The notes below the pieces were generated by a model. That model searched no databases. It had not been told where the DNA came from and saw only the letters and a list, made by a program, of their open reading frames with translations. Positions 25,901 to 35,276 of a DNA stretch of 64,000 nt are shown here, piece after piece (position 1 is the stretch's first letter; each line of letters starts with the position of its first letter). Both the position numbers and the translations under genes were made by a program. This stretch comes from Sanderia malayensis (Eukaryota > Cnidaria > Scyphozoa > Semaeostomeae > Pelagiidae). The DNA is taken from assembly GCA_013076295.1 (NCBI GenBank), contig RQOL01000824.1:1178001-1242000 (forward strand), written 5' to 3'.

Positions 25901-26951
25901 TATTATATCGTTTAGAGCCATCAAATACAGGAAAACGTAGATCTCCTTTGCCATATGCCAAAACTTGATTATTGTCGGCTAGTTTAACTTGAATTGGCGT
26001 CTTAAACGTGATGAAATTGGACATGAGACGTTTGTTTGGAGTCATATGCTTAGATGCACCCGAATCAATCCACCACTCTTTTGCCTCAAGTTGATTCGCA
26101 GTTGGACACGCTGTCAATGCATTTTCATCTTCATTTTTTGCTGTCAATTTCTCTTCAACGCTGTTGGCCGACTCAGCACTTGATGATTTTTGATCTGCTT
26201 TCTTTTTATAACAGTTCTTGGCAACATGTCCTTTCTTGCCGCAATAAAAACATCTTCCAGATCTCGTGTTGATAGGTCTTCTTTGATATTGCGCTTTACT
26301 TGTCAATAAGGCGTCTTCGTTTTTGGCTTCCATCACGGTTTGCCTTCCACTTCCGCTCTGACTGTGGTCGTGAATTTTCTCATATTCATGAACAACGCGA
26401 TCCCGCACGTAATCCCAAGTCAAACGATCTTCTGCAATTGTTTCCAAAGCAGTTATCAAATATGCGTATTCATCTGGTAAACTACTGATTAATATTATAA
26501 CCAGGTCCTTTTCCACTATGGGATCTCCCACTGCATCTAGATGTTCCGCTAACGTCTTGATATGATTTACATGATTGATCATAGCTGTTCCCTTTTCCAT
26601 CTTGGCAGCATACAGCTTTCGACGATAAAATATTTTATGAGCCAAAGATTTCTTTTCAAAACGCTGTTCCAAGCTGTTCCATGCATCTTTCGCTGTGACA
26701 GCAGAGCGAACATAAATTTGGTTTTCAGTGGAAACGGACAAACAAATCGAAGCGAGGGCTTGATTTTCTCGTCTCTTGTGCTTCTGTTGTTCTAGGGCTG
26801 TGGCTTGAGCACCTAAAACTTCATCGCCAGTAACGATTTCCCACAAATTCTTACCAATCAATTGCATTTTCATCTGGAACTTCCATGTATGGTAATTATC
26901 TCCCGTGAGTCTTTCTACCTTGAATCCAATTTCTTCTCCTGTCGCCATCAT
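22965..26951 (-). CDS. Copia-type gag-pol polyprotein, intact, 1,328 aa
   Basis: A single open frame carries the whole Ty1/copia set in order. A UBN2-type gag region comes first (about aa 20-200). The CCHC zinc knuckle CFYCGKKGHVAKNC is at 234-247 and aspartic protease DSGA at 296-299. The integrase has an N-terminal H431/H436/C466/C469 zinc site and catalytic D497, D559 and E595 (35 residues between the last two). Reverse transcriptase follows with YVDD at 1008-1011, then RNase H with DADW near 1177 and HEDNQGA near 1252. Protease-integrase-RT-RNase H is the copia order, not gypsy. No stop or frameshift occurs. Gag and pol share one frame, as in Drosophila copia, where a spliced RNA supplies extra gag; I did not identify an equivalent intron. 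Confidence 0.97.
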   Translation of the reverse strand: MMATGEEIGFKVERLTGDNYHTWKFQMKMQLIGKNLWEIVTGDEVLGAQATALEQQKHKRRENQALASICLSVSTENQIYVRSAVTAKDAWNSLEQRFEKKSLAHKIFYRRKLYAAKMEKGTAMINHVNHIKTLAEHLDAVGDPIVEKDLVIILISSLPDEYAYLITALETIAEDRLTWDYVRDRVVHEYEKIHDHSQSGSGRQTVMEAKNEDALLTSKAQYQRRPINTRSGRCFYCGKKGHVAKNCYKKKADQKSSSAESANSVEEKLTAKNEDENALTACPTANQLEAKEWWIDSGASKHMTPNKRLMSNFITFKTPIQVKLADNNQVLAYGKGDLRFPVFDGSKRYNIFLQDVLYVPRIKRQLLSIPTMVNRGAEVNFKGNTCSVILDDKVMHIGRKDGILYKLNTEEITTAFVSSTHSGNDSIKLWHSRFAHLGYDNLKLLSNKSMVTGLNLNSKETFDRNCDGCAEGKQHRMPFPKKSEHRAANLLELIHSDVGCVGVESVGGSKYYVTFIDDYSRFTTVYFLKKKSEVLQKFKEFVVAVENHTGKRIKVIRTDNGGEYVSNEFKQFCIERGIKREVTIPMTPQQNGVSERMNRTIMESARSMLHHAKLPSYFWAEAVNTAVYIRNRCPTVTLDGITPYEHWFGRRPDVSNFRVFGCCTHVHIPDEDRSKLDKKSKKCIFVGYLDASKGYKLYDIERKVMIRSRDVRFLENDFDHLSIESENQEDYKELFNFGDAINEFELCNEETESLIEHNEVADEDQQDVRRSTRTRTVPVRPGTVTGDWWNDENLDFAGITFTDYDEPSNFNEAINSKHSSQWKDAITSEYESLKKNDTWELVHLPKGKNLVGNKWVFKVKRNADNTVNRFKARLVAQGFSQKEGSDYNEVFAPVARYNSIRTILSLVNALSLDLHQMDVKTAFLNGKLQEEIYMAQPEGCIDESNPDLVCKLKKSLYGLKQAAYCWNVEIDTFLKKSGYKQSAADSCIYTKVQPRKDGKSSFIILALYVDDILISSNDPQMLEAEKKSLSRRFEMQDLGDAKYCLGMLIQRDRDNKKLYISQKSYLESILKRFEMFESKPVATPMEVGKVFKKLSEDEEQFDIKQYQAAIGSLNYAMIATRPDICSAVGILSQFMSKPSKEHWQGVKRILRYIKGTLDYGLIFDANNTELMLSGYADADWASDAQSRKSTSGYIFQLAGSTISWRSQKQSVVALSTTEAEYVSLSSASQEAIWLRRLLKDLLIDVSKPTTIHEDNQGAICLTKNTKAHSRAKHIDIKYHFIREKVQNKEIELTYCPTDKMIADIFTKALPRPKFEELRSLMGIEKNEH

Positions 26952-27028
26952 ATGTGTTTACGAATAAGACTGAGACTTTAGATTTGGATTTCAAAAGAAA
27001 CTAACAACTTGATTCTACTCATGAACTC

Positions 27029-27042
27029 CTGGGCCCATAACC
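27029..27042 (-). promoter_or_regulatory. Primer-binding site for initiator tRNA-Met half-molecule
   Basis: The plus strand reads CTGGGCCCATAACC directly against the 5' LTR. That is the anticodon-arm sequence of eukaryotic initiator tRNA-Met. The element RNA (minus strand) is complementary to an internal tRNA segment rather than to a tRNA 3' end, as in Drosophila copia, which is primed by a cleaved tRNA half. Confidence 0.85.
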
Positions 27043-27252
27043 TGTTAGAAATGTTGTGTCCAGAGTAGAGAGTAGACCAAATAATGAGACATAACCATAT
27101 AAAACAACAGCAAGATATATAAAATAGATATAGTAATTACGCAACTACAATCATCAAGAACAGAACAGAAGTGAATTATAAGTGTCAGTATAAAGCGGAA
27201 GATGTGAATCATCACAGCATGATATAACAATAATAATAATCATCTTTTGATA
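27043..27252 (-). repeat. 5' LTR of the copia element
   Basis: This 210-bp repeat reads as identical to 22714-22923 and should contain the element promoter. It is followed on the plus strand by the second CCCTT target copy (27253-27257). Confidence 0.95.
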
Positions 27253-27337
27253 CCCTTAACACCAAGCTCAATGAATGCTTACTCTATTGAAAGAATATTT
27301 TAAGAAATCAACAAGATACTAGCACGTGTTTAAGGCC

Positions 27338-27763
27338 TACACGTATTTTTATATAAGAAACCGCTTTATAAGAAACTCACTGGTAAAAGACCAAACATTT
27401 TAAGAAACTTCAACTGGTAAATGAGGTAAATGAAAAATCGCTAAGAAACTTTTCAATATTTAATTCTTGTTTGAAATACGGAAAATAACCACTGTGCATG
27501 GTAATATCAATATCAATGGAGTAAATATGATGCTTATTGGTTAATGTTAGATAAACAACTACAATATTAAATCGATTTTCCAACCTAACCTTACTTTTCA
27601 CTTGTTTTCCGAAGTTTTTGATTCTATGCGTGCGTTTTTTCAAATATCCAATTAAGAAACTTTTAAGAAACTTTTACCAGTAAAATGTGTCCAAAAATGG
27701 CCTGGAATTAAGAAACCTTCACCGGTGAAGCTTTAGCCAGGTTTCTTATATAAAAAACGTGTA
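27338..27763. mobile_element. TIR element, ATAAGAAACC family, 426 bp
   Basis: The left end TACACGTATTTTTATATAAG with GAAACC is mirrored by the right end GGTTTCTTATATAAAAAACG followed by TGTA. Internal TTAAGAAACTT motifs recur, as in 21780-22092. It lies just upstream of the 28027 gene. Confidence 0.65.
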
Positions 27764-27778
27764 CTTTCAGACGGTGTG

Positions 27779-27916
27779 ATAGCGCGGTAGACTCACTACA
27801 TACCATACATTGCGTTACAACAGTGCCTCGCTCGCATCTCGCTCAATGCAAACGAGCAAACGAACGAGCAAAACAAGAGAGGCACAGGGACGCAATGTAG
27901 TGAGTCTACTAGCGCC
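27779..27916. mobile_element. Foldback element, GACTCACTACA / CATTGCGT family
   Basis: The left TAGCGC and GGTAGACTCACTACA are mirrored by TGTAGTGAGTCTACTAGCGC at the right. The core holds GTGCCTCGCTCG and GAGAGGCACAGGGACGCAAT, themselves partly inverted. A related element is at 39381-39518, and single-arm relatives occur near 10365 and 46511. Confidence 0.7.
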
Positions 27917-28026
27917 GTGCTTTCTTGTGAAGATTCCTTACATGGCATGGCATGGAGCTGGCACGACGTTTCAAGCTTGATTCTTTTGTTTTAGTTGAAT
28001 AAATGGTGAGATACTAATCAAGAGAG

Positions 28027-29409
28027 ATGACGCGCCATCATCATCTAAAAGACGAAGCGTATGTGAATGATACAGTGATACACCAGAACGCTTGCGAAGA
28101 TCGAAAGCTTAAACAAGAACTCAGACAACTTGACAGGGTTCAACACACGCAAAGGAGACGTCTCGAGCATGCGCAAAGCTATTTTACAACGCTGCACAAA
28201 GTCGTGCCGAACTTCAACACGACTGAGGACATGCAAAGCATGTGGAGTCCCGGATGTGGCAGCAAGACGCAAGCAAAGCGAGGCCTGAAGAGAAACACAG
28301 AGCCTCGTGCTTCAATTTGTCAATTGATGGAATTTGATGCGAAAACGAGACTGGCAGCGCAGAGACCAAGCGAGGCTGAGAGTGATCGAACGAGAAGTTC
28401 TTCGTTTAGCGACCGCGATAAATATAATGATGGGGAACGTAATAGTTTATTATCAGCGAGGCTGAGAAAATCAAGTGACGTCTTCCCGCGACATACAAAT
28501 GTAGTAGAAAATGGACAAAATTTGCCCATTTCGAGCAACGCTTGGGAGAAAAAGCAAAGGCATAGTTCGCTGTCAGTACAGGGGACGCAGACGCGAATTG
28601 ACGATAGAATTCAGCGCATCATGTTTGACAATGAAAAACCGCGAAAAACTCGCGAAAATAACGCTTTTAGTCCCGACCGGCGGCCTAGCCGTTTTGCTAG
28701 ACACCCCCAGCAGACCATAACAGAAGCAGTTGGCAATGACAAAATTACAAATGGAAGCGAGGCTGTCGGTAAAAATGGTACGAGGCGGACATCAAGAAAT
28801 TCAACTGCATACAATGCAATTCAACGCAATGGATTGCACAACAAAGTAAAAGACACAGCGCTGTACGGTTGTGGAGATGAAGACTCGGACATTTCGCAGG
28901 CCTCGAATACGAGTGAATGTGGTGGAAGCAGTGACTCTTCGGATAGTGACACGTTGCCACAATTAACCAGTGATGAAATTCAACAACAACAACAACAGAT
29001 TGGTTTACGGGTGTCCGGTGGTAGGAAAACTTCGCAGCAATTGCGAATGCTGTATCAAATACGCAACGGACACGTGGATGTCCGAGAAAATCAAACACCA
29101 GATCCATTACTTCACAGGGAGTTTCGCAAATCCGGCGAAAGGACGACTGTTGACAAACTAGGCCCAAACGTCATGGGGAATAACAATTTTAGAAGATTAA
29201 AAAATGCTGCACGTAGCCCAATGGTGCCAACACCGCTGGGTGGGCGCATTAGTGCGAGGATTGACAATTCACGAGCTGATAGCCCTATGCCCAATGCTAT
29301 GGTAACAACGGGTTTACAAATGACTCTGGTGAAATTTCTGCCGAAAAGTAAACAGGCATTTTATTTGAAATACGGTGAAAGGATGATGAATAATTATTCT
29401 AAAAGCTAA
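28027..29409 (+). CDS. Intronless protein of an unrecognised paralogous family, 460 aa (copy 1)
   Basis: I do not recognise this protein, but it is not a random frame, because its two ends recur in the gene at 31782-32945. The shared N-terminal block includes AYVNDTVIHQNACE, RKL, a Leu/Gln/Arg-rich helix and FTTLHKVV (about aa 12-60, probably coiled coil). The shared C-terminal motif is LVKFLPKSKQAFYL (about aa 433-447). The 370 residues between are Ser/Arg/Asn/Asp-rich with a CAACAACAA-encoded Gln run, and look disordered. There is no signal peptide or membrane segment. The ATG at 28027 begins the conserved region. Being intronless among intron-rich neighbours, it may have arisen by retroposition or be a single-exon family. 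Confidence 0.75.
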   Translation: MTRHHHLKDEAYVNDTVIHQNACEDRKLKQELRQLDRVQHTQRRRLEHAQSYFTTLHKVVPNFNTTEDMQSMWSPGCGSKTQAKRGLKRNTEPRASICQLMEFDAKTRLAAQRPSEAESDRTRSSSFSDRDKYNDGERNSLLSARLRKSSDVFPRHTNVVENGQNLPISSNAWEKKQRHSSLSVQGTQTRIDDRIQRIMFDNEKPRKTRENNAFSPDRRPSRFARHPQQTITEAVGNDKITNGSEAVGKNGTRRTSRNSTAYNAIQRNGLHNKVKDTALYGCGDEDSDISQASNTSECGGSSDSSDSDTLPQLTSDEIQQQQQQIGLRVSGGRKTSQQLRMLYQIRNGHVDVRENQTPDPLLHREFRKSGERTTVDKLGPNVMGNNNFRRLKNAARSPMVPTPLGGRISARIDNSRADSPMPNAMVTTGLQMTLVKFLPKSKQAFYLKYGERMMNNYSKS

Positions 29410-30482
29410 TTGCACTCTCGCAAATATGCATCTGCATGCTTCGTATGTAAACTTATGTAATACTTCATGTTAAACAGGTTAAATAAGGGTTTGATTCACC
29501 GAGTGGACAAGCCCGAAGCATACATGAAGTAAATGAAACATAAAAACAGTTGATGTTCACGAATTTCGAGTTAACAAATAATAAGCAACTTATTATGACT
29601 GATCTCCATATTAATAGAGATTGATGTTTTGATAATTTAGGATTTGATGTTGCATTACCGAATGTCTGAATGAATTGCTTTTTTCTGATAGCTCATGTCT
29701 AACATTGAAATTAATTAAAGGGAACATTCTGTTCAAAAATGGATATTGAAGTTCCTTTAACTACTGACAGAAACGATAGCGCACTATTGGTCATAAAGTA
29801 AGGTAACAAGAATAAAACTAAAGCAAAAGTAAATCCTCGAACTTCCCTTCTCAAAAAACCCTAACAACTGTTCAGATTGCGATTTTCGCCATTTCAGTAT
29901 CTATTAGCCAAAGTTAACAACTATATTATCAATATTTAAACTATTATTGTTAGGAGTTTAAATATTCGATTTAGATTAGTTTTGTTAAAAGCTAGAGCAT
30001 AATTGAATTAAAATACGATGACATAATTATACAAGCTACCACCATTGCGTAAGAACCACGTCTTAAATTAACTTCTGGGCGTTTCGCCCCCAGGCAATCC
30101 CCCACTCTGCCTTCCGCCCACCTATGTCAATTTGCCCACCTGCGTAACTTCCACGTCCCACGCTGTGTAGAAAATTGACCCACCAGAAAAAGTTGGAACT
30201 CACATTACCAAGAAGCATAACAACTGATATGAATACGCATGCGTGTTGATTCACGCCCACAATCAGAAAATCGACGCACACAATTCCAAGCAGTAATTGG
30301 AGCGTGTATATATATATCGGTGGCGAGTCACCAAGCAGATGTCGCTGGATATATATGAACAGATCGGCACTGTTGGCCTCGTCACCCCGGTGTACCAACA
30401 GAGTTAGTAGTTGAGTACGATCGGTTGATGGTTTTTCGGCGTTTCTGCCGAAAAACTATCCTGAACGGAAAGACGAAAAGTC

Positions 30483-30530
30483 CCGGTACGCCGGGGATCT
30501 ACTTTCTCTTGTAGATCCCCGGCGTACCGG
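30483..30530. repeat. Perfect 20-bp GC-rich hairpin
   Basis: CCGGTACGCCGGGGATCTAC (30483-30502) is followed by TTTCTCTT and then its exact reverse complement (30511-30530). A second hairpin, GTTTTTCGGCG / TGCCGAAAAAC, lies just to the left (30430-30456). Both fall inside or beside the SINE and are far more GC-rich than their surroundings. Confidence 0.9.
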
Positions 30531-30574
30531 CCCTCATTTAGCTTCAACTCAACTTCAACTTCCAGTGGAGCTCA

Positions 30575-30639
30575 GTGGAATCGATCCGCGACTCCATGAG
30601 TGGCAAGCACAAGTACCAACCACTGCGCCACCAGAGTTG
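30575..30639 (-). mobile_element. tRNA-derived SINE head
   Basis: The minus strand reads CTGGTGGCGCAGTGGTTGG, an RNA polymerase III A-box-like start, and about 40 bases later GGATCGATTCC, a B-box-like sequence. It cannot fold as a working tRNA. The SINE body probably continues leftward through the hairpins near 30430-30530; its end is unclear. Confidence 0.7.
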
Positions 30640-31781
30640 AACTAACAAGAGAGTAAATACTAAAGCTTCAATTCTGGATTTGTACGAGAATTGATAGACC
30701 AATCATCAGTAGTGAATATAAAAAATCAAAAACAATTATAGGTTTTCGGAACCACACAATAGGTACAAATCTACGTTTTACCAATCAGTTTCAAAGATCA
30801 ATTTTATTGACCCATGTAATTATTTGTTTGAAAATGAAATGAAATAAAAAAATTATTAACCCAAGTCAGAGTCACTGAACTCAAGTAGTTGTAAAGTTCA
30901 AATGGAAAAATGGTCTATTTATAATACTTTATGAATTTTGCACTAAAAGTTCAAGCTACAAATACGATAAATAATAAAATAATGAGTTACACTTAATGTG
31001 GACCACACATTTATATCACGAATTTTTATATTTACTACAGTGACAAAAACAATGGGCCTATAAAGTTCAAAATGACAACCAAAACTGACGTTGACTAGTG
31101 GAAGATGTTATCGAGTCTACAGGGTACAGATTCTAAAAAAACTTACATTTTTTCTTCGCATTTTGGCGTCAATTACTTCATCAAAATAGAATCGTTCTTG
31201 TCTGAAAAAACCATAGAGATAGTATATATCCTATCTCTGATGGAAAAAACACAACGTTTCGCCATATTGAAATGCAATTCACAATGCAATTCAATCCAAA
31301 GAGCATCTTTTCATGATCAGGATCGAAACTTTCATGAGAACAATAGCAGAGGTTGTGATTGGCTACAAGACTCCGCGGAATAAAAGATACAGTGTTTGGC
31401 GTAAGAGAAATCAACACTTCATTATGAAATCAGATATATTCTGATAAATTTATCAAATCAATGTATTAAAATTATCAACAACTCATTAAGGCTATAATTT
31501 GAATAATTCGTAATACACTTCTATATTATGATTTAATTACTCAAACCAAGTCACAAAAACTTTTAAAATAGCAAGCTTGTGATAAATTATTTTCATTAAA
31601 CTGAAAGTTTTCAAACTTAACTTAAGGTAAAGTTCTAAATATAACAAACTTTATCAACTTACAATTTGACATCAACAAAATCTTTACAAAATATCGATGC
31701 AATTCGATGATTGTCCCAGAAACATTTTCGCCAATTTATAACCATTGCCAAGAGCTCATCGACCTGAGTCTCAAGGTGAAG

Positions 31782-32945
31782 TTAAAGGTGGGAGGAATCG
31801 GCCTCATATTCGAGAGTCGTCCAAGTGCGTCGCAAGTAGGAGGCTTGCTTACTACGCGGCAAAAATTTCACCATTGTTTTATTGGCATCAGTGGCGTCTT
31901 CTCCACCATCCTCACACTCTCCTTCGATTGTGAGCTCATCAGCATTCTCCACAATTCGAGAGATAGCTTTATCGTCGCTGGTCGCGTTGCGCCCCCTCGT
32001 TTCTGGTTGGACAAGTCTTGGACCCAGCAGGATTTTGCCATCTTCGCATTTAATGATGCCAAGGCTTTGTCTCTCATGCTCCTCGCTGTCCACATCCTCG
32101 CGTATTTCAGGCCATCTTGTGTTCAGAGTAGGGTCTTCAATAGTCTTCGAAACAGAAAGATGACTCATATCCTGGCTTGCCTTTCTAAGACACAAGTCTT
32201 TCGCGCAACACATGATTGGTACGGCGGCTGAAGAGTCAACAGACGAACAGTCATTTCGATACACCGATTCCTTTCGTCGGCGCTCGCCCGCACCCTTCAC
32301 TTCACTTGCCACGCAACAATCGTTCGTTGCAATCCTCGGAAAACTAAGCAACGACCGCTGTGAAGGCGCGTTGACGGAGTTCATAGTTCCGTATCTCAGA
32401 CCGCACGGGGCCGTTCGTTGACGGCCGACGGCCCCAGGAAACGAGTGAGAAATTCGCCGAACTCGCGGCCTCTTTGTGCAACAACACGAAGATCGAAGGT
32501 CTGTTGAATCAGTGTATCCTTCAATTTTGAGTGGATGCTGTAGTGTCGTGTTCGATCTTAGCCTCGGAAAGAGAGGTTGTGTTAGGCTCCTCTGTAAAGG
32601 AATTGGCCTACGCAGGTGATGTCTCGCGGATTCAGCGACCACCTCGCGGGAATGATCACACACTGCATTGCCAGAACGGCAATAGGAAGACTCGATCTGT
32701 CGACTCGCACACTTCGTGAACTGCGAAGAATTTGCGTTGTTGTTGATTGCAGAGTTTGATGTTGTCACAACACTGTGTAACGCCGTGAATTGATGTTCGT
32801 CCAATTCCATGTTCCGACGTTTAGCGTTCTGCATATTTTGCAATGTGTGCAGATGTCGCTGCAATTTGCGCTGCTCGCAAGCATTCTGGTGGATGACTGC
32901 ATCGCTAACATAGGCAGGCTGATGGACAAGGTTGAAATCGACCAA
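31782..32945 (-). CDS. Intronless protein of an unrecognised paralogous family, 387 aa (copy 2)
   Basis: This is a paralogue of the gene at 28027-29409, on the opposite strand and convergent with it. Shared features are AYVSDAVIHQNACEQRKL near the N-terminus, a helix with RRNMELDEHQFTALHSVV, and C-terminal MVKFLPRSKQASYLRR. The middle differs and is Cys/Arg/Ser-rich with acidic patches near the end (GECEDGGEDATD). The ATG at 32945 is 9-10 codons before the conserved block, as in copy 1. No known domain, signal peptide or membrane segment is seen. The conservation of both ends around a diverged middle suggests two interaction motifs joined by a flexible linker. Confidence 0.75.
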   Translation of the reverse strand: MVDFNLVHQPAYVSDAVIHQNACEQRKLQRHLHTLQNMQNAKRRNMELDEHQFTALHSVVTTSNSAINNNANSSQFTKCASRQIESSYCRSGNAVCDHSREVVAESARHHLRRPIPLQRSLTQPLFPRLRSNTTLQHPLKIEGYTDSTDLRSSCCCTKRPRVRRISHSFPGAVGRQRTAPCGLRYGTMNSVNAPSQRSLLSFPRIATNDCCVASEVKGAGERRRKESVYRNDCSSVDSSAAVPIMCCAKDLCLRKASQDMSHLSVSKTIEDPTLNTRWPEIREDVDSEEHERQSLGIIKCEDGKILLGPRLVQPETRGRNATSDDKAISRIVENADELTIEGECEDGGEDATDANKTMVKFLPRSKQASYLRRTWTTLEYEADSSHL

Positions 32946-35276
32946 AGCAATCAGCTTCGTGGCACTACTAGACGTGCAGCACGATGCCAGTGATATCTAC
33001 AAATTGAAACAATACACAATATTACTACACAATATAGCTATTTACAAACAATACGCTAAATCATGTCGTAAACTAACAAATATTCAACCAAGTGCAATAT
33101 CGACGGTTTTCAACTAACTATATTAAACACCGCGTTCCATAAATATTTCGCTGGTTTGGGAGGGCACTCATTCAATGGAGGCGCTCTTTTGGGCGGGGGC
33201 CATTCAAGGAGGAAGTGGTCGTATTCTAGAGGGGGCGATTATTCAAGAAAATAAGGTACGTGTATATCAACATGCCCTTCACTCCCCTTCGTCATAAATA
33301 CCCTCCATGTAATAAATTTGTTAGATGTTTTTTATCTGTTATTGCGAGTTACATGTTCAATTAATAACACAATTTATTGAAAATTGAAATGAGGTTCATG
33401 GAATCTAGATTCCACCCTGATTCAGAAATTCTAATTCTAATTCTAATTCTAATTATGCAAGTACAATTTTCGATCCCACTGGGAATATCGGGTGTTTTCA
33501 AGATTTCGGAAACTAGTACGAAAAAAATCGCAAATGACAATTACAGTAAACTTACATCAATGGGCTCCACTTTGTTCATGCTTTGCTTCAATGGATGAGA
33601 GTATTTCTTCATTTTTTATGATGTTCCAATTACACCCCGACATTTGCTCTATACTCTTCGGCTGCTCATAGCATTCTGAGCATTGACGGAACAATTGACG
33701 TGACTTTGATAAAACGCGAATAAAAGACCGAAAATCCAATTACGCAGCGGTGGTGAAGATTTCGTTGTCCGATTGTTCAAGTCACATTGTATTCGTTGCC
33801 GATTGTGCAAGTCGTATTGTCTTCGGCATTTGCCTACACAAAACCAAGTTACGCAAATAACCCAATGCAAAACAACCATTCGTCAAGGCAAAAAATTATC
33901 TCGGCAGTCTCGGTTGTTTCGCTTACGTCGGTGTAAGTTTCGGGTAGTTCTGTTTACCTTAATTAGACACTTAATTTGAAAACTCCGTGTCTCAAATGTC
34001 TCTGAAATGCATTGACTAAAATCAAAATAACCTCCATGGTTCAACTATAAATACTGGGCTGAATTGTGGAATCAATAACATAATGATAAACGCTATAGTA
34101 AACTACAATGCTATAGTAGGTGGCACACATTACTTTCTTGTATAAGAAATCTGGTTTACGAAAACAACTAGTACTGGACAGAAAAAAATTTCAGAACTTT
34201 CAGAACTACAAAAAAATAACTTGAAGTAACTTTGAATACCAATACCGTTTCCTTTTCGATGATAAAAGATGTTTTTTCTTGACTATCCGCAATCCTCAAC
34301 AAATATATTGAAACTCACAGAAATACAATTTGTGTGCACGATTGTGAGCTTATTATACCCATCCAAACATACTCAAATTGAAGACAAGATCAAGGTAAAA
34401 AGGTAAGGTAAAAAAAAACTATTCAGAAACTGGTTTAATAAGACGCCACAATTGCCATGCCAAATGAAGAAACTTTTAATACTAAGTGCTGAAATTTCTT
34501 ATAAAATGATAAGAAACGGGCATTTAACTCTTTGATACCCCTATACATACCATTCTCCATAACTGACTTACTATTCTGATATCTTAAAAGAGATTTGGTG
34601 ATCTGATCCCAGCAAATTACGTTATAAGAGGGCTTTATTACAAACATTGTATGGCACAGGAGTGATAAACAACACAGTGGAACTAATCCATCGCTAAATA
34701 CTAAAGAGATAACCTCACGGCTCCACATAACAAGCAAACGCAATTAGGTGAAGGGAATTAATCGTGATTTATGAGTCAGATATGGAAAATTAGTATCGCA
34801 GGACCATAGTTACCAATCAATTACACAGACAATTGTTGAGAATAAACCAGATTACCTGATGCGTCAATTCAATTGATTTTGGCATGCTGATGATATAGGC
34901 ATAATCCAAAAATAGCTCAGATCCAATACTCAATTAACATAAGAAACTGGAAGTTCTTCCAGTTAATGAGGCTCACAAATAGAGAATGTGATGTGTAGAT
35001 CAGCAAAGAAAATGAATCGCTCAAAATATCAAGGAATATTCAATAAATATAGATACCGTCGAAGGAATGAAAGTTTAACAGCACATATATACATGATGTA
35101 ACTCCCTGTCAATGTGTTTTATTCATTCTAATGTCAAATGTCAATTTAGTCAATAAACAACAGGGTGACGTTGCAAATTGCCCAATGCCAACGTCCGTTG
35201 CTCAATGCCAATCCATACAGAATGTCAATGCTTCTGGGGAAAAATCCGGGGGTAGTTACAGAAAAAAGTAAAAATA
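32946..35276. other. Interval between the intronless paralogue and ACOT7
   Basis: No gene is recognised. A decayed MITE lies at 33157-33257, and a short run of ATTCTA repeats at about 33427-33453. The remainder is AT-rich and includes the 3' flank of ACOT7. Confidence 0.6.
33157..33257. mobile_element. Decayed MITE, GCGCTTATT family
   Basis: G-rich blocks such as GGAGGCGCTC, GGGGGCGATTATTCAAG and the terminal AAAATAAGGTA resemble the right half of the 5536-5626 and 45949-46052 elements. The left arm has diverged. Confidence 0.45.

Larger units (their letters stand above)
22714..27252 (-). mobile_element. Complete Ty1/copia LTR retrotransposon, 4,539 bp
   Basis: The element has 210-bp LTRs (22714-22923 and 27043-27252) that I read as identical, a CCCTT target duplication, a tRNA-type primer site, a purine tract and one uninterrupted gag-pol frame. 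Identical LTRs, intact coding and an exact duplication point to a recent insertion that may still be competent to move. In element orientation the LTR runs TATCAAAAG to TCTAACA, so one terminus is TA rather than the usual TG. Confidence 0.97.
29410..31781. other. Interval between the convergent paralogues
   Basis: This 2.4-kb stretch contains both 3' flanks, a tRNA-derived SINE head (30575-30639), two hairpins (30430-30456 and 30483-30530) and AT-rich sequence. The 111-codon minus-strand frame at 30063-30398 has no family features and I do not call it a gene. Confidence 0.6.

Noticed and set aside
23213..26795. Many plus-strand frames of 60-102 codons
   Set aside because: All are antisense shadows of the copia gag-pol frame.
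30063..30398. 111-codon minus-strand frame
   Set aside because: No family features, and it runs toward the SINE body; likely chance.
31707..32231. 174-codon plus-strand frame
   Set aside because: It overlaps the conserved C-terminal part of the minus-strand paralogue; only the minus frame shares motifs with the gene at 28027.
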